The notes below the pieces were generated by a model that saw nothing but the letters and a program-made list of their open reading frames with translations, had not been told where the DNA came from and made no database searches. This document shows, in pieces, positions 51,968 to 61,849 of a stretch of DNA of 64,000 nt; within the stretch, counting starts at the first letter, position 1, and each line of letters opens with the position of its first letter. The position numbers and the translations under genes are program-made. The stretch spans positions 930,001 to 994,000 of the forward strand of contig NZ_CP107567.1 of assembly GCF_025854275.1 (NCBI RefSeq), given 5' to 3'. The stretch comes from Streptomyces peucetius. Lineage in GTDB: Bacteria; Actinomycetota; Actinomycetes; Streptomycetales; Streptomycetaceae.

Positions 51968-53830
51968 ATGCAGATTCGCGACCTTCCGTATGTCGATCCC
52001 GGTCTGCCGGACGCCCGGTCGGGGCCGGCGTTCCTCCTGTGGCTCGGCCGCCGTCAGCGAAGCGGCCAACTCCGCTCGCTGTCCTGGGGGATGCTCCACT
52101 TCGTCTCCGTCATGGCACTGCCCTACGGGACCGGTCTGGCGGTCCAGGCCGTCGTGGACGGCTCCGGCGGTTCTCTCGCCGTGGCGGGCGGGACGCTCGC
52201 CGTCGCGGCCGTGTGCATCGCGCTCGGCGACACCATGCTGCACCGCACGGCCGTCACCAACTGGATCACCGCCGCAGCGCGGGTGCAGCAGCTGCTCATC
52301 CGCAAGAGCGCTGAGCTGGGCTCCGCGCTCACCCGGCGGGTCGCCGCCGGTGAGGTGGTCGCGGTCTCCACCGGCGACGTGGAGAAGATCGGCTGGTTCG
52401 TGGAGGTGGTCTCGCGTTTCCTCGCCGCCGCCCTCACCGTCGTGATCGTCTGCGTCGGCCTGGTGATCTACCAGCCCGCCCTGGGGGTCGTCGTCGCCGT
52501 CGGCGTACCGGTGCTGGCCCTGGGTGTGCTGCCGCTGCTTCCCCGGGCGACCGAACTCGCCGACATCCAGCGGGAGAAGGCGGGCCGCGCCACCGAGCTC
52601 GCGTCCGACACCGTCGCCGGTCTGCGGGTCCTGCGCGGCATCGGCGGCGAGGAGCTCTTCCTGACGCGCTACCGACGCGCCTCGCAGGAGGTGCGCACGG
52701 CCGCCGTCCACAGCGCCCGTATGTGGTCGGTCATCACCGCGGTTCAGGTGCTGCTGCCGGGTCTGCTGCTGATCGCGGTCGTCTGGCACGGGCTCGGGCT
52801 CGTCAGGGACGGCCGGATCACGGTCGGTGAACTGGTCACCGTCTACAGCGCGGTGATGCTCCTGAGCTATCCGCTGCGGCACTTCGAGGAGATCGCCATG
52901 GCGTACTCCTTCTCCCGGCCCTCGGCCCGGCGGGCCGCCCGGGTGCTCTCGCTCGAACGGGACACGGGCGCCGCGCCGGACACACAGGACGGCGCCGTTC
53001 CGGAAGAAACGGACGGCGCGGACACGCCGGACAGGGTGCTGAAGGGGGACATGTACGACCCGGCCAGCGGCCTGCTCGTGCCCGCCGGATCGCTCACCGC
53101 CGTCGTCTGCGGCGACCCCGACACGGCAGGCAGGCTCGCCGAACGGCTCGGCGGCCACCCGACGGAGCCGGACGGCCTGCCGTCCGTGCTCCTCGGCGAC
53201 GTCGCACTGGACGAACAGCCGCTGGAACGGGCCCGTGCGGCAGTCCTGGTCCAGGACAAGGACCCGGTGCTGCTCTCGGGCACCCTCACGGAGCTGCTCG
53301 ACGTGCCGGCCTCCGGAGCCGTCGCCCCCGACCGGGCACTGGCCGCGGCGGAGTGCGGCGACGTGCTCGACGCGCTGTCGCAGGCGTCGCTGGACGACGA
53401 CCCCATGGGCGCGCCGATCACCGAGCGCGGCCGCTCCCTGTCCGGCGGTCAGCGGCAGCGGCTCGCGCTCGCCCGCTCGCTGGTCACCGACCCGCAGGTG
53501 CTGGTCCTCGACGAGCCGACGTCCGCCGTCGACTCGCACACGGAGGCGAAGATCGCCGACGGCGTGCGGAAACTGCGCGAGGGCCGCACCACGGTGGTGT
53601 TCACCTCGTCGCCGCTGCTGCTCGACCGCGCCGATCGGGTGGTCCTGGTCCACGAGGGCAGGGCCGCGGCCGTCGGCACGCACCGTGAACTGCTGCACAT
53701 CGAGCCCCGGTACCGCGCCGTCGTGACCCGCGAGACCGAGGCGGAGCAGCAGCTCGTCGGAGCCCCACGCGGGGCCCCGGAAGCCGCCTTCGGCAAGGCC
53801 GGCACCGACGACATCGAGGAGACATCATGA
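51968..53830 (+). CDS. ABC exporter subunit with degenerate Walker A (heterodimer half 1)
   Basis: 620 aa. Six TM helices at about 40-320. In the ATPase half, Walker A is lost: where GxxGxGKS is expected the chain reads VCGDPDTAGRLAERL near 376-390. The signature LSGGQRQRLALARSL near 491 and Walker B VLVLDEPTSAVD near 512 are intact. The H-loop His is replaced (VVFTSSPLLL near 544). This subunit cannot hydrolyse ATP alone but supplies a good signature to its partner, whose start overlaps its stop (ATGA). Substrate unknown; acidic linker at about 335-360. Confidence 0.88.
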   Translation: MQIRDLPYVDPGLPDARSGPAFLLWLGRRQRSGQLRSLSWGMLHFVSVMALPYGTGLAVQAVVDGSGGSLAVAGGTLAVAAVCIALGDTMLHRTAVTNWITAAARVQQLLIRKSAELGSALTRRVAAGEVVAVSTGDVEKIGWFVEVVSRFLAAALTVVIVCVGLVIYQPALGVVVAVGVPVLALGVLPLLPRATELADIQREKAGRATELASDTVAGLRVLRGIGGEELFLTRYRRASQEVRTAAVHSARMWSVITAVQVLLPGLLLIAVVWHGLGLVRDGRITVGELVTVYSAVMLLSYPLRHFEEIAMAYSFSRPSARRAARVLSLERDTGAAPDTQDGAVPEETDGADTPDRVLKGDMYDPASGLLVPAGSLTAVVCGDPDTAGRLAERLGGHPTEPDGLPSVLLGDVALDEQPLERARAAVLVQDKDPVLLSGTLTELLDVPASGAVAPDRALAAAECGDVLDALSQASLDDDPMGAPITERGRSLSGGQRQRLALARSLVTDPQVLVLDEPTSAVDSHTEAKIADGVRKLREGRTTVVFTSSPLLLDRADRVVLVHEGRAAAVGTHRELLHIEPRYRAVVTRETEAEQQLVGAPRGAPEAAFGKAGTDDIEETS

Positions 53831-55608
53831 TCGGCCTGGCGCCGCCGGAGTACGATCCGGCCGCCCTGCGCACGGCGACCCAGCTGCCCGTGGGCACGCC
53901 GGCGACCGTCCGTGCCTATGTGGGCGAGCTCCTACGCCGGCACCGCAGGGCCTTCGTGATCCTGGTGGCGGTGAACACGGTCGCCGTCGTCGCCTCGATG
54001 ACCGGACCGTGGCTGCTCGGTTCCCTCGTGGAGAAGGCGGCGGACGGCGCCCGCGACCTCCATCTGGAGCGCACCGTCGCCCTGTTCGCGGGAGCACTCG
54101 TCGTCCAGGCCCTGTTCGTCCGGCTCGTGCGGCTGCGCGGGGCGATGCTGGGCGAACGGATGCTCGCCGACCTGCGCGAGGACTTCCTCGTCCGCTCGGT
54201 CGGACTGCCGCCGGGCGTGCTCGAACGGGCCGGTACGGGCGACCTGCTCTCCCGTATCACCACGGACATCGACCGCCTCGCCAACGCGATGCGAGAAGCC
54301 GTGCCCCAGCTGACGATCGGCGTCTTCTGGATCGTGCTGCTCCTCGGCGGGCTCACCGTGACCGCTCCACCGCTCGCGCCCACCGTGCTGGTCGCGGTGC
54401 CACTGCTGGTCGTAGGCTGCCGCTGGTACTTCAAGCGGGCGCCGTCGGCCTACCGCTCGGAGGCCGCCGGGTACGCGGCCGTGGCTGCGGCACTCGCGGA
54501 GACCGTCGACGCGGGCCGCACGGTCGAGGCCCACCGGCTCGGGGCACGCCGGGTGGCGCTCTCCGACCGGCGGATCAAGGAGTGGACGGCGTGGGAGCGC
54601 TACACGCTGTTCCTCCGCTCGGGCCTCTTCCCCGTCATCAACCTCACCCACTCGACCGTCCTCGCGTCCGTGCTGATGATCGGCGGCGTGTTCGTGCTCC
54701 AGGGCTGGATCGGTGTCGGCCAGCTCACCACGGGCGCGCTCATCGCCCAGATGATGGTCGAGCCGGTGAACCTGATCCTGCGCTGGTACGACGAGCTCCA
54801 GGTGGCCCAGGTGTCCCTGGCGCGGCTGGTTGGCGTGCGGGAGATCGAACCGGAGGCGGGCGACGAGCGGCTGCGGCCCGACGGCCGGGACGTCCGCGCC
54901 GACGAGGTGCACTTCGGGTACCGCGAGGGTGTCGACGTGCTGCACCGCGTCTCGATGGACGTGCCGCCCGGCACCCGGCTGGCCCTCGTCGGCCCGTCCG
55001 GCGCCGGCAAGTCCACCCTCGGCAGGCTGCTCGCGGGCATCTACGCCCCGCGCACCGGTCAGATCACACTCGGCGCCGCGGAACTCTCCCGTATGCCGGC
55101 GGAACGGGTACGGGAGCATGTGGCGCTCGTCAACCAGGAGCACCACGTGTTCGTCGGCTCGCTCCGCGACAATCTGCTGCTGGCACGCGCGTCCGCCGAC
55201 GACGCGGAGCTGTGGACGGCACTCGGCGCGGTCGACGCGGACGGGTGGGCGCGGGCGCTGGACGGCGGCCTGGACACGGAGGTCGGTTCGGGCGGCGTCA
55301 CCCTGTCCCCGGCCCAGGCCCAGCAGATCGCGCTGGCCCGCCTGGTCCTGGCGGACCCGCACACGCTCGTCCTGGACGAGGCCACCTCGCTCCTCGACCC
55401 GCGGGCGGCACGCCACCTGGAACGTTCGCTGTCGCGGGTGCTGGACGGCCGCACGGTCGTGGCGATCGCACACCGCCTGCACACGGCGCACGACGCGGAT
55501 GTGATCGCGGTGGTGGAGAACGGCCGGATCAGCGAGCTCGGCAGCCACGACGAGCTGGTGGCGGCCAAGGGCGCGTACGCGGCGCTGTGGCGGTCCTGGC
55601 ACGGCTGA
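53827..55608 (+). CDS. ABC exporter subunit with intact Walker A and degenerate signature (heterodimer half 2)
   Basis: 593 aa, ATG 53827 overlapping the previous stop. Six TM helices at about 35-320. The NBD has Walker A GPSGAGKSTLG near 388, Walker B LVLDEATSLLD near 515 and H-loop His in AIAHRLHT near 548. Its signature reads LSPAQAQQ near 492 instead of LSGGQ. Combined with the partner this leaves one complete ATP site (its Walker A with the partner LSGGQ) and one degenerate site, the standard asymmetric ABC exporter design. Probably drug or lipid export. Confidence 0.9.
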   Translation: MIGLAPPEYDPAALRTATQLPVGTPATVRAYVGELLRRHRRAFVILVAVNTVAVVASMTGPWLLGSLVEKAADGARDLHLERTVALFAGALVVQALFVRLVRLRGAMLGERMLADLREDFLVRSVGLPPGVLERAGTGDLLSRITTDIDRLANAMREAVPQLTIGVFWIVLLLGGLTVTAPPLAPTVLVAVPLLVVGCRWYFKRAPSAYRSEAAGYAAVAAALAETVDAGRTVEAHRLGARRVALSDRRIKEWTAWERYTLFLRSGLFPVINLTHSTVLASVLMIGGVFVLQGWIGVGQLTTGALIAQMMVEPVNLILRWYDELQVAQVSLARLVGVREIEPEAGDERLRPDGRDVRADEVHFGYREGVDVLHRVSMDVPPGTRLALVGPSGAGKSTLGRLLAGIYAPRTGQITLGAAELSRMPAERVREHVALVNQEHHVFVGSLRDNLLLARASADDAELWTALGAVDADGWARALDGGLDTEVGSGGVTLSPAQAQQIALARLVLADPHTLVLDEATSLLDPRAARHLERSLSRVLDGRTVVAIAHRLHTAHDADVIAVVENGRISELGSHDELVAAKGAYAALWRSWHG

Positions 55609-55631
55609 CGTCACCTTGGGCGGGCGGCCTG

Positions 55632-55659
55632 CCGGGCCACGTTTCCGGGCGTGGCCCGG
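55632..55659. terminator. Bidirectional terminator after the ABC exporter pair
   Basis: A perfect 10-bp stem (55632-55641 with 55650-55659) and 8-nt loop lie between the convergent exporter and YdjM-like genes. Confidence 0.65.
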
Positions 55660-55682
55660 TCCGGGTTGCCCCCCGACCCGTG

Positions 55683-56474
55683 TCAGATGAAGTTCAGTGC
55701 CGCCGCTCCGCCCACGCCCCCCAGGAGCATGAACGCCGGCATGAGGACCTTCAGCTCCACCCAGCTGCCGGCCCGGAAGCGCATCGGCTTGGGCGGGCCT
55801 ATCGGGTACCAGCGCTTGTTGCCGACCGGGATCGGCCACAGGATCGGGCAGCCGGAGACGGTGAGGGCGTCGCCGATGTCGTGGACGAGGGCGCCGAGGA
55901 CGATGGGGAGGCCGAGCCACAGGTACTCCTGGCCGGGCGCGGTGAAGAGCCAGTCCGCGCCGTTGCCCGGCTTGTCGAGGACGCCCGCCAGGATCCACGC
56001 GCTGGTGGCGCCGAGCAGCCAGACCAGGATGTCGCTGGAGACCCGCGCGGCCCGCCACAGCAGGCCCTCGACGGCGAGCACCATGTGGACGAAGAGGATC
56101 GCGAGGACCGCCCACCGCCCGCCGAAGATCGCCAGGGCGGAGGCGCCCGCGCCGATGAGGACCGCCCAGAGCCAGGTGTGGGTCAGGGTCCGGTGCCCGC
56201 CGGTCCGACGGCTGTCTCCCTGTTTCTTCGTCGCTTTGTAGACCGCGTAGGACAGCTTGTCCACGATCTCGCACAGCGTGCGCGACACGGGCCCGAAGGC
56301 CCGCGAGATCGTCGCCGCCTTGTGGTCGAGGTCGGGCGCCAGCGCCGCGCCCGCGCAGATCAGTGCTCCTACGACGAGGACGGGCCACGGCATCGGGTGC
56401 CCGGCGGCGGCCGTCGCCGCGCCCACCCCCAGCCAGGCAGCCGCCCCGGACAGAGAGTGCGCCGGTCCCATCAT
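55683..56474 (-). CDS. YdjM/LexA-regulated-type membrane-bound metal-dependent hydrolase
   Basis: 263 aa from ATG 56474 (ATG 56471 is equally possible); a longer upstream frame is Arg-rich and rejected. The sequence opens MMGPAHSLSGAAAW, with His6 a metal ligand. It then has LAPDLDHKAATISRAFG near 45-61, RRTGGHRTLTHTWLWA near 88-103 and ALVHDIGDALTVSG near 197-210, the His/Asp metal site of the YdjM family. Four or five TM helices surround these. Members include LexA-controlled proteins; activity on phospholipid or other substrates is unproven. Convergent with the ABC exporter. Confidence 0.82.
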   Translation of the reverse strand: MMGPAHSLSGAAAWLGVGAATAAAGHPMPWPVLVVGALICAGAALAPDLDHKAATISRAFGPVSRTLCEIVDKLSYAVYKATKKQGDSRRTGGHRTLTHTWLWAVLIGAGASALAIFGGRWAVLAILFVHMVLAVEGLLWRAARVSSDILVWLLGATSAWILAGVLDKPGNGADWLFTAPGQEYLWLGLPIVLGALVHDIGDALTVSGCPILWPIPVGNKRWYPIGPPKPMRFRAGSWVELKVLMPAFMLLGGVGGAAALNFI

Positions 56475-56594
56475 GTGCGTTCCCGCCCCATTGCTGTTGT
56501 GTCGAACCCCAGTTGACAGGGCAGCGTATCGGTCGTGATCTTGCCGTTCTCGCCCGGTTCCCTGATCCGGGGTACGGACAGGCAAGATGGGGGT

Positions 56595-59108
56595 GTGACC
56601 CTTATCGATCAGCTGCCGCCGACCGCCGACCCCGATGCTCTCTTCGACGCCTTCTCCTCATGGGCGCAGGGGCAGGGCATCACGCTCTATCCGGCTCAGG
56701 AGGAGGCGCTGATCGAGGTGGTCTCAGGGGCCAACGTGGTCCTTTCCACCCCGACCGGTTCGGGAAAGAGCCTGGTCGCGGCGGGCGCGCACTTCGCGGC
56801 GCTGGCAGCCGACAAGGTCACGTTCTACACAGCGCCGATCAAGGCACTGGTCTCGGAGAAGTTCTTCGACCTGTGCAAGCTGTTCGGCACGGAGAACGTG
56901 GGCATGCTGACGGGCGACGCGTCCGTGAACGCGGACGCCCCGGTCATCTGCTGCACCGCCGAGGTGCTGGCCTCGATCGCCCTGCGGGACGGCAGGCACG
57001 CCGACGTCGGCCAGGTCGTGATGGACGAGTTCCACTTCTACGCGGAACCGGACCGTGGCTGGGCCTGGCAGATCCCGATCCTGGAACTGCCGCAGGCGCA
57101 GTTCCTCCTCATGTCGGCGACGCTCGGCGACGTGTCGATGTTCGAGAAGGACCTGACGCGCCGCACCGGCCGCCCCACCTCCGTGGTCCGCTCGGCTACG
57201 CGTCCGGTGCCGCTGTCGTACGAGTACCGGCTGACGCCCATCACCGAGACGCTCACCGAGCTGCTCGAGACCAAGCAGGCCCCCGTCTACATCGTGCACT
57301 TCACGCAGGCGCAGGCAGTGGAGCGGGCACAGTCGCTGATGAGCATCAACATGTGCTCGCGCGAGGAGAAGGACAGGATCGCCGAGCTGATCGGCAACTT
57401 CCGCTTCACCACGAAGTTCGGCAAGAACCTGTCCCGCTACGTGCGGCACGGCATCGGCGTTCACCACGCGGGCATGCTGCCCAAGTACCGCCGGCTGGTG
57501 GAGAAGCTCGCGCAGGCCGGCCTGCTGAAGGTCATCTGCGGCACGGACACGCTGGGCGTCGGCGTCAACGTCCCCATCCGTACGGTGCTGTTCACGGCGC
57601 TCACCAAGTACGACGGCAGCCGGGTGCGGACCCTGCGGGCACGCGAGTTCCACCAGATCGCCGGCCGGGCCGGCCGGGCGGGCTTCGACACGGCGGGCCT
57701 GGTCGTCGCGCAGGCGCCCGAGCACGTCATCGAGAACGAGAAGGCGCTCGCGAAGGCCGGTGACGACCCGAAGAAGCGCCGCAAGGTGGTCAGGAAGAAG
57801 GCGCCCGAGGGCTTCGTCGCATGGTCGGACACCACGTTCGAGAAGCTGATCGCGTCCGAGCCGGAGCCGCTGACCTCCCGTTTCCGGGTCACGAACATCA
57901 TGCTGCTCTCGGTGATCGCCCGGCCGGGGAACGCCTTCGAGGCCATGCGCCACCTCCTCGAGGACAACCACGAGCCGCGCAAGGCGCAGCTGCGCCACAT
58001 CCGCCGCGCCATCGCCATCTACCGCTCGCTGCTCGACGGCGGAGTGGTGGAGCAGTTGGACGAGCCCGACGCGGAGGGCCGCACGATCCGGCTCACGGTC
58101 GATCTCCAGCAGGACTTCGCGCTCAACCAGCCGCTGTCGACGTTCGCGCTCGCCGCCTTCGACCTGCTGGACCCGGAGTCCCCGTCGTACGCCCTGGACA
58201 TGGTCTCGGTCGTCGAGTCGACGCTGGACGATCCGCGCCAGATTCTCGCCGCCATGCAGAACAAGGCCAGGGGCGAGGCGGTCGGCAGGATGAAGGCGGA
58301 CGGTGTCGAGTACGAGGAGCGCATGGAGCGGCTCCAGGACATCTCGTACCCGAAGCCGCTGGAGGAGCTGCTGTGGCACGCGTACAACGTCTACAAGAAG
58401 TCGCACCCGTGGGTCGGTGACCACCCGGTCTCGCCGAAGTCCGTGATCCGGGACATGTACGAACGGGCGCTGACGTTCACGGAGTTCACGTCCTGGTACG
58501 AGCTGGCCCGCACCGAGGGCATTGTGCTGCGTTATCTGGCGAGCGCGTACAAGGCGCTGGACCACACCATCCCGGACGATCTGAAGACGGAGGACCTGGA
58601 GGACCTGATCGCCTGGCTGGGCGAGATGGTGCGCCAGGTCGACTCCAGCCTGCTGGACGAGTGGGAGCAGCTGGCCAACCCCGAGGTGGAGACCGCGGAG
58701 GAGGCACAGGAGAAGGCGGACCAGGTCAAGCCGGTCACGGCGAACGCCCGCGCGTTCCGGGTGCTGGTCCGCAACGCGATGTTCCGCCGGGTGGAGCTGG
58801 CGGCCCTCGACCAGGTCGGCGCACTGGGCGAGATGGACGCCGAGTCCGGCTGGGACGAGGATGCGTGGGGCGAGGCGATGGACGCGTACTGGGACGAGTA
58901 CGACGACCTGGGCACCGGCCCCGACGCCCGCGGCCCGAAGCTCCTGGCCATCGAGGAGGATCCGGCGCACGGCCTGTGGCGTGTGCGGCAGACCTTCGCC
59001 GACCCGAACGGCGACCATGACTGGGGTATCAGCGCGGAGGTCGATCTGGCTGCCTCCGACGAGGAGGGCCGGGCGGTCGTGCGGGTCACGTCCGTCGGCC
59101 AGCTCTGA
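56595..59108 (+). CDS. Ski2/HelY-like DEAD-box RNA helicase
   Basis: 837 aa from GTG 56595. Motif Q/I: YPAQEEALIE then STPTGSGKSLVA; Ia TAPIKALVSEKF; II DEFHFY (DEVH-like box); III MSATLGD; IV/V IVHFTQAQAVERAQ and CGTDTLGVGVN; VI QIAGRAGRAGFDT. After the two RecA domains come a winged-helix/ratchet-like region and an acidic C-terminal domain. Similar to the DUF3516 class of actinobacterial Ski2-like helicases; RNA unwinding or decay is likely. Only 18 bp precede the TesB gene, so they may share a transcript. Confidence 0.9.
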   Translation: MTLIDQLPPTADPDALFDAFSSWAQGQGITLYPAQEEALIEVVSGANVVLSTPTGSGKSLVAAGAHFAALAADKVTFYTAPIKALVSEKFFDLCKLFGTENVGMLTGDASVNADAPVICCTAEVLASIALRDGRHADVGQVVMDEFHFYAEPDRGWAWQIPILELPQAQFLLMSATLGDVSMFEKDLTRRTGRPTSVVRSATRPVPLSYEYRLTPITETLTELLETKQAPVYIVHFTQAQAVERAQSLMSINMCSREEKDRIAELIGNFRFTTKFGKNLSRYVRHGIGVHHAGMLPKYRRLVEKLAQAGLLKVICGTDTLGVGVNVPIRTVLFTALTKYDGSRVRTLRAREFHQIAGRAGRAGFDTAGLVVAQAPEHVIENEKALAKAGDDPKKRRKVVRKKAPEGFVAWSDTTFEKLIASEPEPLTSRFRVTNIMLLSVIARPGNAFEAMRHLLEDNHEPRKAQLRHIRRAIAIYRSLLDGGVVEQLDEPDAEGRTIRLTVDLQQDFALNQPLSTFALAAFDLLDPESPSYALDMVSVVESTLDDPRQILAAMQNKARGEAVGRMKADGVEYEERMERLQDISYPKPLEELLWHAYNVYKKSHPWVGDHPVSPKSVIRDMYERALTFTEFTSWYELARTEGIVLRYLASAYKALDHTIPDDLKTEDLEDLIAWLGEMVRQVDSSLLDEWEQLANPEVETAEEAQEKADQVKPVTANARAFRVLVRNAMFRRVELAALDQVGALGEMDAESGWDEDAWGEAMDAYWDEYDDLGTGPDARGPKLLAIEEDPAHGLWRVRQTFADPNGDHDWGISAEVDLAASDEEGRAVVRVTSVGQL

Positions 59109-59126
59109 GAGGAAGAGGACTCAAGG

Positions 59127-59993
59127 ATGACGAATCCGGCCGAGCGTCTGGTCGATCTGCTCGACCTGGAGCAGATCGAGCTCAACATCTTCCGGGGGCT
59201 CAGCCCCAACGAGTCGCTCCAGCGGGTCTTCGGCGGCCAGGTGGCCGGTCAGGCTCTGGTCGCCGCGGGCCGGACGACGGACGGCGAGCGTCCGGTGCAC
59301 TCGCTGCACGCGTACTTCCTCCGTCCCGGGCACCCCGGGGTGCCGATCGTGTACCAGGTCGAACGGGTCAGGGACGGCCGCTCGTTCACGACCCGCCGCG
59401 TCACGGCCGTGCAGGAGGGGCGCACCATCTTCAACCTGACGGCGTCCTTCCACCGCCCGGAGCCCGGCAGCATCGAGCACCAGCTGCCGCCGCGGCTCGA
59501 CTTCCCGGCGCCCGAGTCGCTGCCCACGGTGGCGACCGAGATCCGGGAACACCTCGGGGAGCTGCCGGAGGCGCTGGAGCGGATGGCCCGCCGGCAGCCG
59601 TTCGACATCCGTTACGTCGACCGGCTGCGCTGGACGGCGGACGAGATCAAGGACGCGGACCCGCGCAGCGCGGTGTGGATGCGCGCGGTGGGCCCGCTGG
59701 GCGACGATCCGCTGGTGCACACCTGCGCGCTGACGTACGCGAGCGACATGACCCTGCTGGACGCGGTGAGGATTCCCGTCGAGCCGCTCTGGGGGCGTCG
59801 GGGGTTCGACATGGCGTCGCTGGACCACGCCATGTGGTTCCACCGTCCGTTCCGGGCCGACGAGTGGTTCCTCTACGATCAGGAGTCGCCCATCTCGACC
59901 GGCGGACGCGGCCTGGCCCGGGGCCGGATCTACGACCGTGAGGGCCGGCTGCTGGTGTCCGTGGTGCAGGAAGGCCTGTTCCGGCCGGTGTAG
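59127..59993 (+). CDS. tesB: Acyl-CoA thioesterase II (TesB)
   Basis: 288 aa, ATG 59127 with GAGGAAGAGGA upstream. Double hot-dog fold: FRGLSPNESLQRVFGGQVAGQAL near the N-terminus, HSLHAYFLRPGHPGVPIVYQVE near 57-78, the linker about 125-155, then LTYASDMTLLDAVRIP near 200-215, SLDHAMWFHRPFRADEWFLYDQES near 232-255 and GRGLARGRIYDREGRLL. The catalytic Asp/Thr/Gln region of TesB is represented by Asp205 and a Thr-Leu segment. It hydrolyses acyl-CoAs to free acid and CoA in the cytoplasm. Confidence 0.92.
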   Translation: MTNPAERLVDLLDLEQIELNIFRGLSPNESLQRVFGGQVAGQALVAAGRTTDGERPVHSLHAYFLRPGHPGVPIVYQVERVRDGRSFTTRRVTAVQEGRTIFNLTASFHRPEPGSIEHQLPPRLDFPAPESLPTVATEIREHLGELPEALERMARRQPFDIRYVDRLRWTADEIKDADPRSAVWMRAVGPLGDDPLVHTCALTYASDMTLLDAVRIPVEPLWGRRGFDMASLDHAMWFHRPFRADEWFLYDQESPISTGGRGLARGRIYDREGRLLVSVVQEGLFRPV

Positions 59994-60036
59994 GCGGCCG
60001 TTCGGCCGCGGGGGCGACGACCTTTGAGGAGTTTCG

Positions 60037-60522
60037 ATGAGCCTGTACGACATCCCGCTGCGCACCCTGTCCGGTGAGCCGACGTCGCTCGCCGGCCACC
60101 GGGGCCGTGCGGTCCTGGTGGTCAATGTGGCGTCCAAGTGCGGGCTGACGCCGCAGTACGCGGGCCTGGAGCGGCTGCAGAAGGAGTTCGGCGACCGGGG
60201 TCTCACGGTGCTGGGCGTGCCCTGCAACCAGTTCGCGGGCCAGGAGCCGGGCAGCCCGGAGGAGATCGCCACGTTCTGTTCGGCGACGTACGGGGTGTCC
60301 TTCCCGCTGCTGGAGAAGACGGACGTGAACGGCGAGGGCCGTCACCCGCTGTACGCGGAGCTCACGAAGGTCGCGGACGCCGAGGGCGAGGCGGGCGACG
60401 TCCAGTGGAACTTCGAGAAGTTCCTGATCTCCCCGCAGGGCGAGGTCACCCGCTTCCGTCCGCGTACGGAGCCGGATTCCCCGGAGATGCTGTCGGCGAT
60501 CGAGGCACTGCTCTCCGCCTGA
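60037..60522 (+). CDS. Glutathione peroxidase-family thiol peroxidase
   Basis: 161 aa, ATG 60037 with GAGG upstream. NVASKCGLTPQY carries peroxidatic Cys35; CNQFAGQEPG holds the conserved Gln (about 65/69) and Asn; WNFEKFLI near 124 holds the Trp-Asn pair. Cys81 is a possible resolving Cys, so it may work as a thioredoxin-dependent peroxidase, since streptomycetes use mycothiol, not glutathione. Reduces hydrogen or lipid peroxides. Confidence 0.93.
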   Translation: MSLYDIPLRTLSGEPTSLAGHRGRAVLVVNVASKCGLTPQYAGLERLQKEFGDRGLTVLGVPCNQFAGQEPGSPEEIATFCSATYGVSFPLLEKTDVNGEGRHPLYAELTKVADAEGEAGDVQWNFEKFLISPQGEVTRFRPRTEPDSPEMLSAIEALLSA

Positions 60523-60533
60523 GGCCGGTGGGC

Positions 60534-60570
60534 GGCAGAAGGCTCCGGTCCATAACCGGAGCCTTCTGCC
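60534..60570. terminator. Bidirectional terminator between peroxidase and acyl-CoA dehydrogenase
   Basis: A perfect 16-bp stem (60534-60549 with 60555-60570) around a 5-nt loop lies between two convergent genes. Confidence 0.85.
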
Positions 60571-60587
60571 GTGCCGGGCGTCTGTCG

Positions 60588-61817
60588 TCAGCGGATGGGC
60601 ATGCCCGCCAGGGTGCGGGCAATCACCAGGCGCTGGATCTCGCTGGTGCCCTCGAAGATGGTGTAGATGGCGGCGTCGCGGTGCATGCGCTCCACCGGGT
60701 ACTCCCGGGTGTAGCCGTTGCCGCCTAGGATCTGGATGGCCTGGCCGGTGACCTTCTTGGCCGTCTCGCTGGCGAACAGCTTCGACATGGAGCCCTCGGC
60801 GGAGGTGAACGGCTTGCCGGTGGTCGCCATCCAGGAGGCGCGCCAGACGAGCAGTCGGGCGGCATCGATCCGGGTGCGCATGTCGGCGAGCTGGAAGGCG
60901 ACGCCCTGGTTGTCGATGATCGGGCGGCCGAACTGTTCGCGGGTCTTCGCGTAGTCGAGCGCGACCTCGTACGCGGCGCGGGCCGTGCCGACGGCCATGG
61001 CTCCGACGGCCGGACGGGAGGCCTCGAAGGTGGCCATCGCGGCGTTCTTCACCCGGTCCCCGCCGCCCGCCTTGGCCTTTTCGCGGGCCCTGGCGAGGCG
61101 CTCGTCCAGCTTCGCCTTGCCGCCGAGCAGACAGCTGCCGGGGACGCGGACGTCCTCGAGGACGACCTCGGCGGTGTGGGAGGCGCGGATGCCGTGCTTC
61201 TTGAACTTCTGCCCCTGGGACAGGCCGGGAGTGCTCGGGGGGACGATGAACGAGGCGTGGCCCTTGGAGCCCAGCTCGGGGTCGACGACCGCCACGACGA
61301 CATGGACATTGGCGATGCCGCCGTTGGTCGCCCAGGTCTTGGTGCCGTTCAGGACCCATTCGTCCTTGGCCTCGTCGTAGACGGCGCGGGTGCGCATGGA
61401 GGCGACGTCGGAGCCGGCGTCCGGCTCGGAGGAGCAGAAGGCCGCGACCTTGACATCGTTGGCATCGCCGTACATCTGAGGGATCCAGGTGCCGATCTGC
61501 TCCTCGGTGCCGTTGGCGATGACGCCGACGGCGGCGAGTCCGGTGCCGACGATCGACAGTGCGATGCCGGCGTCACCCCAGAACAGCTCTTCCATCGTCA
61601 TGGGGATACCGAGGCCGGTGGGGTCGAAGAACTGCTGGGCGTAGAAGTCGAGGGAGTAGATTCCGATCTTGGCCGCTTCCTGGATGACCGGCCAGGGGGT
61701 CTCCTCACGCTCGTCCCACTCGGCGGCAGCGGGTCGCATGACATCCCTGGCGAATCCGTTCAACCAGTCACGGACCTGCTTCTGATCGTCGTTGAGATCG
61801 AGCGTGAACTCGGCCAT
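60588..61817 (-). CDS. Acyl-CoA dehydrogenase
   Basis: 409 aa, ATG 61817. Helical N-terminal domain, FAD-binding middle ([14 protein letters not shown] near 135-147, [16 protein letters not shown] near 165) and helical C-terminal domain ([22 protein letters not shown] near 360-380, ending [20 protein letters not shown]). Catalytic Glu position is in the [12 protein letters not shown] vicinity, as in short/medium-chain type enzymes. It oxidises an acyl-CoA to the enoyl-CoA using ETF. It faces the TetR gene across a palindromic operator. Confidence 0.92.
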   Translation of the reverse strand: MAEFTLDLNDDQKQVRDWLNGFARDVMRPAAAEWDEREETPWPVIQEAAKIGIYSLDFYAQQFFDPTGLGIPMTMEELFWGDAGIALSIVGTGLAAVGVIANGTEEQIGTWIPQMYGDANDVKVAAFCSSEPDAGSDVASMRTRAVYDEAKDEWVLNGTKTWATNGGIANVHVVVAVVDPELGSKGHASFIVPPSTPGLSQGQKFKKHGIRASHTAEVVLEDVRVPGSCLLGGKAKLDERLARAREKAKAGGGDRVKNAAMATFEASRPAVGAMAVGTARAAYEVALDYAKTREQFGRPIIDNQGVAFQLADMRTRIDAARLLVWRASWMATTGKPFTSAEGSMSKLFASETAKKVTGQAIQILGGNGYTREYPVERMHRDAAIYTIFEGTSEIQRLVIARTLAGMPIR

Positions 61818-61849
61818 GTCCCCTCCAGCGGTGCGGCGATGACGTGCAT

